A stretch of 15,616 bases of DNA, taken from Candidatus Sigynarchaeota archaeon (GTDB lineage Archaea; Asgardarchaeota; Jordarchaeia; Jordarchaeales; Jordarchaeaceae). Position 1 is the stretch's first letter. Each line of letters starts with the position of its first letter. The notes beneath the pieces were generated by a model that was given only the letters and a program-made list of their open reading frames with translations, was not told the DNA's origin and did not search any database. A program made the position numbers and the translations under genes. The stretch spans positions 1 to 15,616 of the forward strand of contig JAUQYY010000183.1 of assembly GCA_030587505.1 (NCBI GenBank), read 5' to 3'. Below are positions 1-8,175 of this stretch, piece after piece.

Positions 1-1
1 G

Positions 2-254
2 GCGAAGAAGTACAGCCTGCGCTGGGGAATAGAGACCTGCTCCCGCATGGTGAAAAGGCACAGGGCGAGAACGTGCTCCCGCAGCCTCCCCCTGCGCTGG
101 CTCCTCCTCCTGACCTCAACCCTCCTCCCGCCTCGCGTACCTCCTCCTCGCCCTCCGGGAGGAGAAACCGCCGAGAAGCTACGAAGACTTCGCCATCACC
201 CTCCTCATCACCCTGCTGCTCCGCCAGCCCGGCGAACCACCCCCCGCCGGCTGA
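2..254 (+). pseudogene. IS4-type transposase, 3' end, frameshifted and cut by window edge
   Basis: This is the C-terminal third of a DDE transposase. In the frame starting at base 2 the translation contains YSLRWGIETCSRMVK, an exact Y-(2)-R-(3)-E-(6)-K signature of the IS4 superfamily; the E is the third catalytic carboxylate. Family-like sequence (RARTCSRS, then a Leu-rich helix) runs to about base 127. From base 132 the similarity continues in the next frame (LAYLLLALREEKPPRSYEDF) to a TGA at 252-254, so the reading frame slips by one within the C-rich stretch at about 127-132. The frameshift could be a mutation, an assembly error or, less likely, programmed. The N-terminal part lies outside the window. 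Base composition is far more GC-rich than the rest of the window, which suggests a foreign origin. No terminal inverted repeat could be identified. Confidence 0.75.
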
Positions 255-954
255 CCGAAAGTCCCCCGGGCGGAGGAACCCATAGAGGGCAGCCCAAGCA
301 GGCCACACCCCGCGCCGCCGCAAGGCCCGCGAAGCCCGAACCCCGTGAGACACGGACACGCCACCCGCGGGCAACCCGGGGAAGGGGCACAGCAGAACCG
401 GAAGAGCAGCAAAAACCCCCAGAAAACAAAAAACAGAAAAAGTTTCCGAAGTACTATTCTAGTCAAAGATGTTTGTTTTTTATTTTTCTTGTCATTTATT
501 TTTCTTGTCATCTTATTTCACCACGTGAAACGCCTAGCAACCCTATTCTCGATGTAAGGGCCTCCACCTTTTTTGGCACAACTATTTAAGTCATAAGGTG
601 AAGCCAAGTACAGTGTTACCTAAAAGTCTCCCTTTTTTATTTAATAATCGAATGGAACACCCATTGAATAATCAGAGTTTAAAGCGTTTTGGAGGAAAAA
701 TTCTTGATATTCTAATGCCTTCTTTTCCTTTTTAACTTGAAGTGGGTTTAATGAATGCTGTTTCCGCTCGAGTATTTTCTGCTGCTTTTTCAGGTTCTTT
801 TAATACTTTCGGTTAGCTCTCTCCCCTCTGCATAATTGTATATTAGAAAGGAACTTTTTTATTATTAACTCTGATTGTAGTATTTTTAAATTTATTTTTT
901 TTATCAATTAAAAATTAATATATTAAATTTGTTTAAAATTATGGTGATTTATCC
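255..954. other. Gene-free stretch between transposase remnant and TFB
   Basis: I see no convincing gene here. Bases 255 to about 430 keep the high GC content of the transposase remnant and are probably the 3' flank of the element. From about 430 the sequence becomes very AT-rich and matches the surrounding genome. It contains the 16-bp tandem duplication at 480-511. The last 80 bases are AT-rich enough to hold several possible TATA boxes for the TFB gene (for example around 883-893), so I do not choose one. Confidence 0.5.
480..511. repeat. Perfect 16-bp tandem duplication
   Basis: The unit TTATTTTTCTTGTCAT occurs twice back to back, at 480-495 and 496-511. It lies where the GC-rich transposase-derived segment gives way to AT-rich DNA. 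The first 13 bases of the unit recur near 4155. The sequence is T-rich, so replication slippage is the simplest cause. Confidence 0.8.
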
Positions 955-1974
955 ATGAATCAGTGTGATGAAGAGAGGATGCTTTGTCCCGAATGTTCAG
1001 GAACACTAGTACTCCATTCTGGAGAATATGTGTGTGGCAATTGCGGCTTGGTTGTTTCCAAACAGTATTTGCCCCCTGTCTTTAAAATTGGCGCCGAAAA
1101 TTCAGCGAACACTCACCACAATCAGTACATCGCACTGGGTAATCGAATGCACATTGTTGACGGAATGGGCAGCTATATTGATTTTCAACGCACACCGTTC
1201 TTTTACGATGGTCAAGGCGCACCACTTTCTTCAGATAAACAAGCCTTGTACCGAAAGTTGAAATTTAGATACAGTCTACGCCTTCGAATCGGCAGAAAAG
1301 AATCAGATTATCGTGCCCTAAGATCACTCAACCATGTCGCATCTATGCTTCAGATATCTGACTCCATTAGAGATAGAGCCGCATATCTCTACCAAAAGGC
1401 TGTCAAAAAAATAAACAAAAAAATTTCAAATCATATACTCCTCGTGGCAGCCTGTCTCTTCTACGCTATCAGAGAATACAAAGAATTAGCGCCGGTAACG
1501 ATACAAGAGGTGGTAAAAAACTTCAAAAAACTAGGCCACAGGTTAAGCGTTAAAAAGGTGATCAGAATTGCCCTTGAGTTAAGAACCTTGTTCATATACA
1601 AGCATCCTGAGATCAGAAAGAGTGAGGACTATCTGCCAAGAATAATATCCAGTGTCACCGCCTCCCCAATTGTTGAGAACCGCCTCAAGGAGCGAGGCTT
1701 CACTGTTGAGGAGTACCGAAATCTACTAACTCAAAAAAGTTATTCTGTTCTACACAAAATAGACAACATCAATCGTGGTGGAAGGAATCCATATATCTTT
1801 GCTGTATCCGCAGTCTACTGCGCAGACCGTATAATATCTAAGAAAATAGCCAAGAGACCAATCCTAACGCAAAAAATCCTAGCAAGAATAACTAACGTAG
1901 CAGAGTATAGTATCAGAGACCACTACACAAGTGTATTAAAACCCCTAATAATCTTACAACGATCAGTAAGTTAG
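955..1974 (+). CDS. tfb: Divergent transcription initiation factor B (TFB) paralogue
   Basis: TFB bridges TBP-bound promoter DNA and RNA polymerase. The protein has 339 residues, a usual length for the family. An N-terminal zinc ribbon is clear (C11, C14, C27, C30; CPEC...CGNCG). The linker that should form the B-reader and B-linker follows (about residues 35-105). The core is made of two cyclin-like repeats, roughly residues 110-208 and 215-335; AACLFYAIRE and FAVSAVYCADRI are the typical alanine-rich helices. The reader/linker lacks the familiar PEWRAF-type segment, and the repeats are poorly conserved compared with a housekeeping TFB, so I read this as an accessory paralogue. The start is supported by GGTGAT at 943-948, six bases before the ATG. 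The gene stands alone between a transposase remnant and the convergent fttA gene. Confidence 0.85.
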   Translation: MNQCDEERMLCPECSGTLVLHSGEYVCGNCGLVVSKQYLPPVFKIGAENSANTHHNQYIALGNRMHIVDGMGSYIDFQRTPFFYDGQGAPLSSDKQALYRKLKFRYSLRLRIGRKESDYRALRSLNHVASMLQISDSIRDRAAYLYQKAVKKINKKISNHILLVAACLFYAIREYKELAPVTIQEVVKNFKKLGHRLSVKKVIRIALELRTLFIYKHPEIRKSEDYLPRIISSVTASPIVENRLKERGFTVEEYRNLLTQKSYSVLHKIDNINRGGRNPYIFAVSAVYCADRIISKKIAKRPILTQKILARITNVAEYSIRDHYTSVLKPLIILQRSVS

Positions 1975-2153
1975 GTATCCTATCAAAGAATAATGAACTA
2001 GATTGACTTTTCTCCTTCAATAAAAATTTTTCTAAATCCTCCCCTTTCTACTCAAACTCTCAAAAATAACAGTTGATATTTTTGGCTTAGAGAAACAAAT
2101 AATAATAAAAATAAGTACACGGAAGCTGTTGCCTCCGGCTCAATCGCAAAACG

Positions 2154-4061
2154 TCATTTCAGCCTTATTGTTTCTAGGTTTTGGGGCGCACGGGTCTCTA
2201 CCTTAAATACCTTGTGGGCTGTGCTAGCCAAACTAATACATTTTGAATTTTCTCCATGACATGTGATTATTCTCTCTGGTTTGGGTGAAACCTTTCTCAG
2301 ATAGTCCAGTATCTGTCTCCTGTCACTGTGACCCGAAAAGCCATCCACAGACTTGATATCGATTCTAACACTAACCATCTCCGTTTTACCGTCTTTCGTT
2401 TTCATGGGTATCTCTCTCCAACCCTTCTGCACTCTGCGTCCAAGTGTTCCTTCAACCTGATAGGAAACAAATAGCAAAGTGTTTTTAGGGTCTGGAGCCA
2501 TTAACTGGAAGTACTCCACACTGGGCCCGCCGCTCAGCATACCCGAAGTCGCCATTATTATGCAGGGATCCCCCTCGATTATGTCTGGCCTTGAACTAGC
2601 TCCTTCCACCTGTTGGAAAAAGTCTGCAAGAAACGGATTGCTTCCCTGATGGAAAATCCTTTCTCGGAGATCCTTTGACAAGTATTCGGGGTGTGTTGTA
2701 TGAATCGCAGTCGCCTCACTTATCATCCCATCTATGTAAACCGGAACCTCCCGAAGCATCCTTTTCCTCATGTACTCCTCCAATACCAGCATGAGTTCCT
2801 GCGCACGTCCAACGGCTAGAACCGGAATAAGGACCTTACCATCTCTGGATAGTGTTGCGTTTATTATTTCTATCAGTTCTCTCTCCGCTCTCTTCCGTGA
2901 GGGCATAATATCGCTGGGTCCTCCATACGTGCTTTCAATTATAATAGTTTCCAATCTTGGAAACGTGTAGCTTGCAGCCTCCAATAAACGCGACTTCGAA
3001 AATTTGAAGTCACCCGTGTAGGCGATGTTGTATAGGCCGTCCCCCACATGCAAGTGTACAATAGCTGATCCCAAGATGTGCCCTGCATTATGAAGAGTGA
3101 GGCGTATATCTGGAGCGATGTCCGTTACTTCACCATAGTCCAGAGGGATTGTGTGCAGAATTGCCTTCCTAACATCCTTCTGGCTATAGGGAAGAAGCTT
3201 CCCTTCCCTTTCTGCAACATCTAAGTAATCTAGTTGTAGGAGAGTCATTAAGTTTAATGTAGCTCTAGTACAGTACACAGGTCCCTCATAACCGTACTTA
3301 TATAAAAATGGTAAGAAACCGCTGTGATCCAAATGTGCATGTGTAATAACAACGGCATCCAAATTTTCTATATCAAACTCGGGCAAATCTATACGCGGAA
3401 AAGCTTGCAGTGAACCTCCAACATTCACGCCACAATCAATCAAAACAGAGCTTTCAGCGGTTTGTATAAGAATCGCTGTTCTTCCAACCTCTCTGAATCC
3501 CCCCAGAGAGGTAATACGCAACCACCCATCTTTCACCAACAATGGGCGATGAATCCGCCTTCCAATGTTTCTCAGAATCTGCTTCCTCATTACGCTTTCT
3601 GTCTGTAGCACATGCCTTATTTTCATTATCATCTCCGATCTGAGCGGTGGGGTTCTAATCACCGAGGGCCGCCACAGAACCGTTCTAGTTATCTCCTTCA
3701 GTGTAACTCCGTTTCTTCCTATCACAAGGCCTGGCTTTTTGGCCTCAATTATAACCTCACCCACGTTCTCGTCAAAAGCTATATTCGTTATTTCAGCTTC
3801 TTCCGCAACTATCTCTCTAATTTTCTCAGCGGCTTCGGCTGTTGGCATTCTCACCGATGGATCTGACCTAATCACTATTCTTTTACGTATGCGTTTGGCG
3901 AGTTCCTTTACAAGCTCACTATCATCTACCAAAATCTTAGGGTTCTTAAGGTAGATTGCAATCTCAGGCCCTTCAAACTCCACTTCTGTCACGTTCGCTT
4001 CCTTTGGGATTCCCTGCAAAATGGATTGTTTAATCTCGCTAAGAATTTCCTGCGATAACAA
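2154..4061 (-). CDS. fttA: aCPSF1/FttA, KH-domain beta-CASP ribonuclease (transcription termination factor)
   Basis: This is the archaeal homologue of the CPSF73 endonuclease. Family knowledge says it cleaves nascent RNA at U-rich sites and drives transcription termination. The 635 residues show N-terminal KH modules (residues 1-145, with a GRNG loop at 115-118). A metallo-beta-lactamase domain follows, with HAHLDH at 241-246, H328 in GHILGS and D351 in YTGDFK. A beta-CASP insert follows (about 385-540). The later metal and catalytic histidines are in SGHSD (H578) and CHGE (H602). All expected catalytic residues are present and the length is normal. The start is a TTG at 4059-4061, supported by a perfect AGGAGG (4069-4074 on the minus strand) seven bases upstream; an ATG closer to that site is out of frame. 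Its stop faces the TFB gene tail to tail across about 180 AT-rich bases. Confidence 0.97.
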   Translation of the reverse strand: MLSQEILSEIKQSILQGIPKEANVTEVEFEGPEIAIYLKNPKILVDDSELVKELAKRIRKRIVIRSDPSVRMPTAEAAEKIREIVAEEAEITNIAFDENVGEVIIEAKKPGLVIGRNGVTLKEITRTVLWRPSVIRTPPLRSEMIMKIRHVLQTESVMRKQILRNIGRRIHRPLLVKDGWLRITSLGGFREVGRTAILIQTAESSVLIDCGVNVGGSLQAFPRIDLPEFDIENLDAVVITHAHLDHSGFLPFLYKYGYEGPVYCTRATLNLMTLLQLDYLDVAEREGKLLPYSQKDVRKAILHTIPLDYGEVTDIAPDIRLTLHNAGHILGSAIVHLHVGDGLYNIAYTGDFKFSKSRLLEAASYTFPRLETIIIESTYGGPSDIMPSRKRAERELIEIINATLSRDGKVLIPVLAVGRAQELMLVLEEYMRKRMLREVPVYIDGMISEATAIHTTHPEYLSKDLRERIFHQGSNPFLADFFQQVEGASSRPDIIEGDPCIIMATSGMLSGGPSVEYFQLMAPDPKNTLLFVSYQVEGTLGRRVQKGWREIPMKTKDGKTEMVSVRIDIKSVDGFSGHSDRRQILDYLRKVSPKPERIITCHGENSKCISLASTAHKVFKVETRAPQNLETIRLK

Positions 4062-4760
4062 CTTGCATCCTCCTGCACTTTCCAGTAACTTGTATTCTTA
4101 TTCCTATGTTTTTCGCTTTAATCCTATCCAGTTTGCTTTTACTCCTTACCCGTCATTATTTTTCTTGTGTCGAAGATTCATGAGAATGATAATCCTCTGC
4201 TTTTACCAACCCAATTTTCATCTAATGGTGTTTTTTAACGGTTTTTCGGCTTGATTTTTCTCTCTTGTTTTTGGAGGCTTCTTCAGCCCAATCCTTTGAG
4301 TAAAGACCTTCGTATAGTAGTGGTCTCATACTCAACCCTTCAAACAACAAGCAGTGCACCTTAACCTTTAATTCTAGAATCAAAGAAAAATCGATTGGAT
4401 AAAATCCTCACCTTTCACTGAACACCCACTAGGTAATAAATATTTCGTAAAAATTGAAAAAACGAAACTAAGTGCACCATAAGGTTAATCTCACGCATAC
4501 GCACTTAAAATTACAAGCGTACATATGTGATTCTAGACGGTCGGATCAGGACTCTAAATAAATTTTTAATCGAACTGCGGTTACTCTTAGAGTAAGGAAG
4601 CTCCTCGCAACAGTAGAACCCAAAAATAACTTTCCTGTTAGATATCTTCGGGTAAAGCATAAAAAGTTTAGTGGTAAATATTTAATAACCGAAAACTAAA
4701 AATAGATGATTCGAATCATGCAAGACGCAAATGGCCTTTGCCCGACTGGAGAAAAAGGAT
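4062..4760. other. AT-rich intergenic stretch, fttA and egsA upstream regions
   Basis: This 700-base gap separates two divergently transcribed genes. It holds the ribosome binding site of fttA (4069-4074, minus) and the egsA promoter near 4674-4687. One short minus-strand frame at 4222-4329 could encode a lysine-rich peptide of 35 residues beginning MRPLLYEGLYSKDW. That frame stays open upstream to about 4397 without a convincing start or binding site, so I do not call it a gene. I recognise no tRNA or box C/D RNA here. Confidence 0.5.
4674..4687 (+). promoter_or_regulatory. Candidate TATA box for egsA operon
   Basis: The sequence TAAATATTTAATA is a good archaeal TATA element. A start site about 25-28 bases from its centre would fall near 4705-4712, giving a leader of about 50 bases to the ATG at 4761. 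No other gene start lies nearby on this strand. Confidence 0.5.
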
Positions 4761-5816
4761 ATGTGCCTACACTTTTCTACGGATAAACGGTTACCCAAGT
4801 TAATTCTGATCGATCAAGGTGCCCTTGAAAAAATTGGGGAAATCTGCCTAAAGCTAGGAGTTTCCCAAAAAGCCTTGATCATATCCGACCCAACGGTAAT
4901 CAAGGTTACCGAGGATAAAATTTCTGAATCACTCCATGAATCAAAAATAGACTACTCCATTAAGCTGATTGAACACGCGACAAAAGACGCTGTTGAACAA
5001 GTTAGAAAAGAAATTCGAAAGGGGAAAAGTAGTGTGGTATTTGGTGTCGGCGGTGGTGGGGTCATAGACGTGTCAAAACTTTCCGCTTCACAAGAGAATA
5101 TCCCCTTTGTCAGCGTTCCAACCGTTGCGTCACATGATGGAATCGCTTCACCTCGCGCCAAAATTAACAATATCGCCCCATTCTCCATTGAAGCAAAAGG
5201 ACCAATAGCAATTATCGCAGATATTGATATCATATCAAAAGCTCCCTACAGGTTAACTGCGTCTGGGTGTGGCGATTTAATAGCCAAACTCACCTCCGTA
5301 AAAGATTGGGAACTAGCCCACTTACGTGTCAATGAGAAATTTGACGAAACGGCTGCAAACATGGCGAGAGAAAGTGGCCAAAGCCTAATCAAAAACGCTA
5401 AACTAATAAGGAAGAAGCTCAAAGAAGGCTATAAAAAGGTTACAGAAGCTCTGATTAAAAGCGGTATCTCCATGAGTCTAGTGGGATCAAGCCGTCCATC
5501 GAGCGGCGCCGAACACATGTTCAGTCATAAATTAGACCAGATAGCGCCGAATTCAGCTTACCATGGGGAACAGTGTGGAATCGGGACAATACTTATGATG
5601 TATTTGCACGGCGGTGATTGGAAAACAGTCGTAAAAACTCTAAAAACTGTCGGAGCGCCCACAACCGCAAAAGACATACGGGTTGATAGAGAAATTATCA
5701 TTAGGGCGCTTTGTGAAGCAAAAGAGGTCAGACGTGACAGGTACACCATACTTGATGAGAAAAGAATCGTTCCTAAGGTAGCAGAAGAGGTCGCAACCGT
5801 TACTGGAGTAATTTAA
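4761..5816 (+). CDS. egsA: sn-glycerol-1-phosphate dehydrogenase
   Basis: The enzyme reduces dihydroxyacetone phosphate to sn-glycerol-1-phosphate with NAD(P)H, fixing the stereochemistry of archaeal ether lipids. The protein has 351 residues from this start, normal for the family. It shows the Gly-rich nucleotide loop GVGGGGVIDVSK, then VPTVASHDGIASPRA, and later metal-binding histidines in SGAEHMFSHKLD and AYHGEQCGIG, which bind Zn in the known structures. The frame is open from an ATG at 4731, but I choose 4761 because GGAG at 4748-4751 sits nine bases before it and family members start close to the LILIDQGALE strand; nothing resembling a binding site precedes 4731. It is followed after 27 bases by the UPF0179 gene, probably in one transcript. 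Confidence 0.95.
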   Translation: MCLHFSTDKRLPKLILIDQGALEKIGEICLKLGVSQKALIISDPTVIKVTEDKISESLHESKIDYSIKLIEHATKDAVEQVRKEIRKGKSSVVFGVGGGGVIDVSKLSASQENIPFVSVPTVASHDGIASPRAKINNIAPFSIEAKGPIAIIADIDIISKAPYRLTASGCGDLIAKLTSVKDWELAHLRVNEKFDETAANMARESGQSLIKNAKLIRKKLKEGYKKVTEALIKSGISMSLVGSSRPSSGAEHMFSHKLDQIAPNSAYHGEQCGIGTILMMYLHGGDWKTVVKTLKTVGAPTTAKDIRVDREIIIRALCEAKEVRRDRYTILDEKRIVPKVAEEVATVTGVI

Positions 5817-5843
5817 TGAATTTTAAATCACCGGAGAATTATT

Positions 5844-6287
5844 ATGACAGGTATCCTAACTCTTGTGGGTGTAAAACAGGCGAAGAAAGGAGAAAAATTT
5901 GTGTACGTCGGCCACACCGAAGTATGTGAAGAGTGTGAGTTCTACCAAGTTTGCATCGGCAACCTAGAGCCCAAAAGAATATACGAAATTACAGAAGTTC
6001 GAAACATAGAGCATCCCTGCAAAATCCATGAAGACGGGGTTTGCGTCGTCGAAGTTAAATACTCGAATATTCAAGCTTCCTTAGAAGTAAAGCAAGCCAT
6101 ACCAGGCGCAACAATCACCTACAGTCCAATAGAGTGTGATTACTCCAATTGCCCTTATGCGGATATTTGTAACCCTAGCGGCCTATTCAAAGGAGACAAA
6201 TGCGTCATTGAGAGCGTATCTGAAAGAATAGAGGGGTGTAGAGCTGGAAAGGCTCTCAAAGTAGTGTCTCTCAGGATTGCGCAGTAG
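5844..6287 (+). CDS. UPF0179 family cysteine-rich protein
   Basis: This is a 147-residue protein of the archaeal UPF0179 family, whose function I do not know. It has ten cysteines (C28, C31, C37, C59, C67, C98, C103, C109, C120, C132). They are grouped as CxxCx5C near the N-terminus, HPCx7C in the middle and CxxxxCx5C plus two more near the C-terminus, which suggests two structural zinc or iron-sulfur sites. There is no signal peptide or membrane segment, so it is probably cytoplasmic. GGAG at 5833-5836 supports the start. It lies 27 bases behind egsA, so it is likely co-transcribed with it. Its last 17 bases overlap the end of the convergent FKBP gene. Confidence 0.88.
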   Translation: MTGILTLVGVKQAKKGEKFVYVGHTEVCEECEFYQVCIGNLEPKRIYEITEVRNIEHPCKIHEDGVCVVEVKYSNIQASLEVKQAIPGATITYSPIECDYSNCPYADICNPSGLFKGDKCVIESVSERIEGCRAGKALKVVSLRIAQ

Positions 6288-6987
6288 CGGACCTTTTAAA
6301 CGTTTCCGAAAATTTTACACCCTCAAAATCAAAATTCGAAAAAATGTCGTTCACCAGTCCGATCTTCACAAACTGAATATTCTCAGCGAGAACCGCTTCG
6401 GTGGGTATACTTATCTCTACAGACTTTTCTTTGATACTAACTTCGAACCTGTCGGGATCCATACCAACAATTCTGCGTTGAATGAGCGCTTTTATCTTAT
6501 CCTCGTCCTTTTCCAATATGTCTCTTACCGTCACCTCATATTCTAGAACCTGGCCTGCTAAGGGATGATTCATATCAACCCGGATTCTACCTCCACCAAC
6601 TCTTTGAACGGTGCCCAGCCGCCCCTTTATTCTAACTGTCATCCCTGGTCTAGGCTTCACATTCTGTTTAAGAAATTCCCTAGCGGGGAAAGTCTTTACG
6701 TTCTTAGGATCTCTCTCGCCAAACCCCTTTTCTGGTGGAATTTCCACTTTTTTAGTTTCGCCAATGTGTAATCCCTCCAAGGCTTCGTCAAGTCCAGGTA
6801 GAACCCAGCCTGCACCAACAATAACAAGTCTGGGTTTGTATACTTCACGCTCATTGTAAATATCCGCCTCTACCGCCACTTCCTGAATCGTAGTATCAAA
6901 AACTTTACCGTTGTCTTTAACACGCCCAATCAAATCAACCAAAACGAAATCCTTTTTCTTCACTTTTTTTGTTTCCGCTTCCGACAT
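6271..6987 (-). CDS. FKBP-type peptidyl-prolyl cis-trans isomerase (long archaeal type)
   Basis: This predicted cytoplasmic prolyl isomerase and folding chaperone has 238 residues. The FKBP fold begins about residue 12 (VLVDLIGRVKDNGKVFDTT). It continues through GAGWVLPGLDEALEGLHIGETKKVEIPPEKGFG, where the insert-in-flap domain typical of SlyD-like and long archaeal FKBPs starts, and returns with VDMNHPLAGQVLEYEVTVRDI. A C-terminal extension of about 75 residues (from KDEDKIKALIQRRI) is shared with other long archaeal FKBPs and has no named function that I know. There is no signal peptide. The start is supported by GGTGA on the minus strand at 6994-6998. The gene end overlaps the UPF0179 end by 17 bases. 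Confidence 0.93.
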   Translation of the reverse strand: MSEAETKKVKKKDFVLVDLIGRVKDNGKVFDTTIQEVAVEADIYNEREVYKPRLVIVGAGWVLPGLDEALEGLHIGETKKVEIPPEKGFGERDPKNVKTFPAREFLKQNVKPRPGMTVRIKGRLGTVQRVGGGRIRVDMNHPLAGQVLEYEVTVRDILEKDEDKIKALIQRRIVGMDPDRFEVSIKEKSVEISIPTEAVLAENIQFVKIGLVNDIFSNFDFEGVKFSETFKRSATAQS

Positions 6988-7108
6988 TAGTGTTCACCAT
7001 CAGTCCTAGAAATTCCAATAATAGACTATTATTAATTTTTTTGGGTACCATTTTTAAGAGATATCCGGATAGAAATATATCCCAAAGAATCAACCTGATG
7101 AATAGGTA

Positions 7109-7759
7109 ATGGACCTTAACTCCGGACGCTACACCTTTCCCCTGTTCAGTACCATTTGTCAGGTAGAATTCTCCAACTCTATGGAAAGTAAAAAAGTTGT
7201 AATAGTAGGGCTGAATCAAAAAATGATCGAGGTTGAAATAAAATCTCCAATAAACGACCCCGAAGAGATCGCTGAGAAACTAATCAAAAAACTCAATGCA
7301 AAATTCATTAAAAACGTTTTCCAAAAAGATATCTACTTGCAACACCCATCAAGAAACTTCGCAGAAACCGATGAAGCCGTAAGAATACGCAGCTCCGAAG
7401 AGGGAACCCAACTAACATACAAAGGTCCAAAAATCGACCCCCTCTCAAAAACCAGAGAAGAACTGTGTGTCAATGTAGATAATTACGAAATAATTCTGAA
7501 AATTTTTGAGAGGCTAGGTTTTACCCCTGTGGCAGAAGTGATTAAACACAGGAAGATTTTTCAAATAGAAGAAAATATAGTCGCATCCGTGGACCAGGTG
7601 CAGGGTTTGGGTAACTTTTTAGAACTGGAGACCGAAACAAGTGATTCTGCGCAAGTTGAAGCCAAAAGGAAGGCGCTATTCTCAATAATGGACAAGTTAG
7701 GCTTACCACGAGATAACCTCGAAAGAAAATCCTACCTGGAACTCATTATGGCAATCTGA
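7109..7759 (+). CDS. CYTH-domain protein (CyaB / thiamine-triphosphatase-like)
   Basis: CYTH proteins form a tunnel that binds triphosphate compounds with two metal ions; members include class IV adenylate cyclases, thiamine triphosphatases and inorganic triphosphatases. The family start motif MIEVEIK (ExExK) is at residues 39-45 of the frame as given. KDIYLQHP, RIRSSEEGTQLTYKGPK and FLELETE follow at the expected spacing. Substrate cannot be told from sequence. The start is uncertain. Conserved homology begins at the ATG at 7223; another ATG is at 7181. The AAATATAT at 7073-7080 would place a transcription start near 7103, which would suit a nearly leaderless start at 7109 with an extra 38 residues. 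None of the three starts has a strong ribosome binding site. Confidence 0.85.
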   Translation: MDLNSGRYTFPLFSTICQVEFSNSMESKKVVIVGLNQKMIEVEIKSPINDPEEIAEKLIKKLNAKFIKNVFQKDIYLQHPSRNFAETDEAVRIRSSEEGTQLTYKGPKIDPLSKTREELCVNVDNYEIILKIFERLGFTPVAEVIKHRKIFQIEENIVASVDQVQGLGNFLELETETSDSAQVEAKRKALFSIMDKLGLPRDNLERKSYLELIMAI

Positions 7760-7827
7760 AAAACACTTGTTTCACTGTTTCTAGAATGTCATGCTGGGTT
7801 TTCTGTGGCTTGTTAATTGAGTGCGTT

Positions 7828-7836
7828 AGATTTAAG
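7828..7836 (+). promoter_or_regulatory. Candidate TATA box for hypC
   Basis: GATTTAAGT is a fair TATA-like element about 75 bases before the hypC start. A transcription start near 7857 would leave a leader carrying the GGGAG site at 7895-7899. Confidence 0.3.
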
Positions 7837-7908
7837 TTATTCGTCTCTCTAAGAACTATCAGAGGTCAAACAAAAGAAGGACGTTGAATCTAAAGGGAGT
7901 AAATGTGA

Positions 7909-8130
7909 ATGTGCCTTGCTATTCCTGCCAAAGTGCTTGAAATCCGTGGTGAAAAAGCCGTCGTTGATTTTGGAGGCGTGAAGAGAGAAGCGTGGATAAC
8001 CCTAGTGGATGACGTAAAAGTAGGAGACTACCTAATAATCCACACAGGGTACGCAATCCAAAGACTGGACAAAAAAGACGCAGAAGAAACATTAAAACTG
8101 TTCAGAGAGTTCGAAACTCTTGAAGGCTAA
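7909..8130 (+). CDS. hypC: [NiFe]-hydrogenase maturation chaperone HypC/HupF
   Basis: HypC carries the Fe(CN)2CO group together with HypD and delivers it to the hydrogenase large subunit. The 73-residue protein starts MCLAIPAKV with the essential Cys2, and contains VDFGGVKREAW and VGDYLIIHTGYAIQRLD, all family hallmarks. Length is typical. GGGAG at 7895-7899 supports this ATG, which is also required to place the cysteine at position 2. No other hyp gene or hydrogenase subunit is in the window, so its partners must lie elsewhere. It ends 45 bases before the end of the convergent epimerase gene. Confidence 0.95.
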   Translation: MCLAIPAKVLEIRGEKAVVDFGGVKREAWITLVDDVKVGDYLIIHTGYAIQRLDKKDAEETLKLFREFETLEG

Positions 8131-8175
8131 CACACGTTAAGGGAGATTTCCTCTCCCGATAAGGACTTAACCGTT

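Noticed and set aside
47..589. 180-codon frame at the left edge
   Set aside because: Only its first part is transposase sequence; beyond about base 130 the real reading has moved to the next frame and the rest is proline- and arginine-rich noise.
4222..4329. 35-residue minus-strand peptide frame upstream of fttA
   Set aside because: It has no clear binding site, promoter or recognisable family, and short frames are expected by chance in this AT-rich gap.
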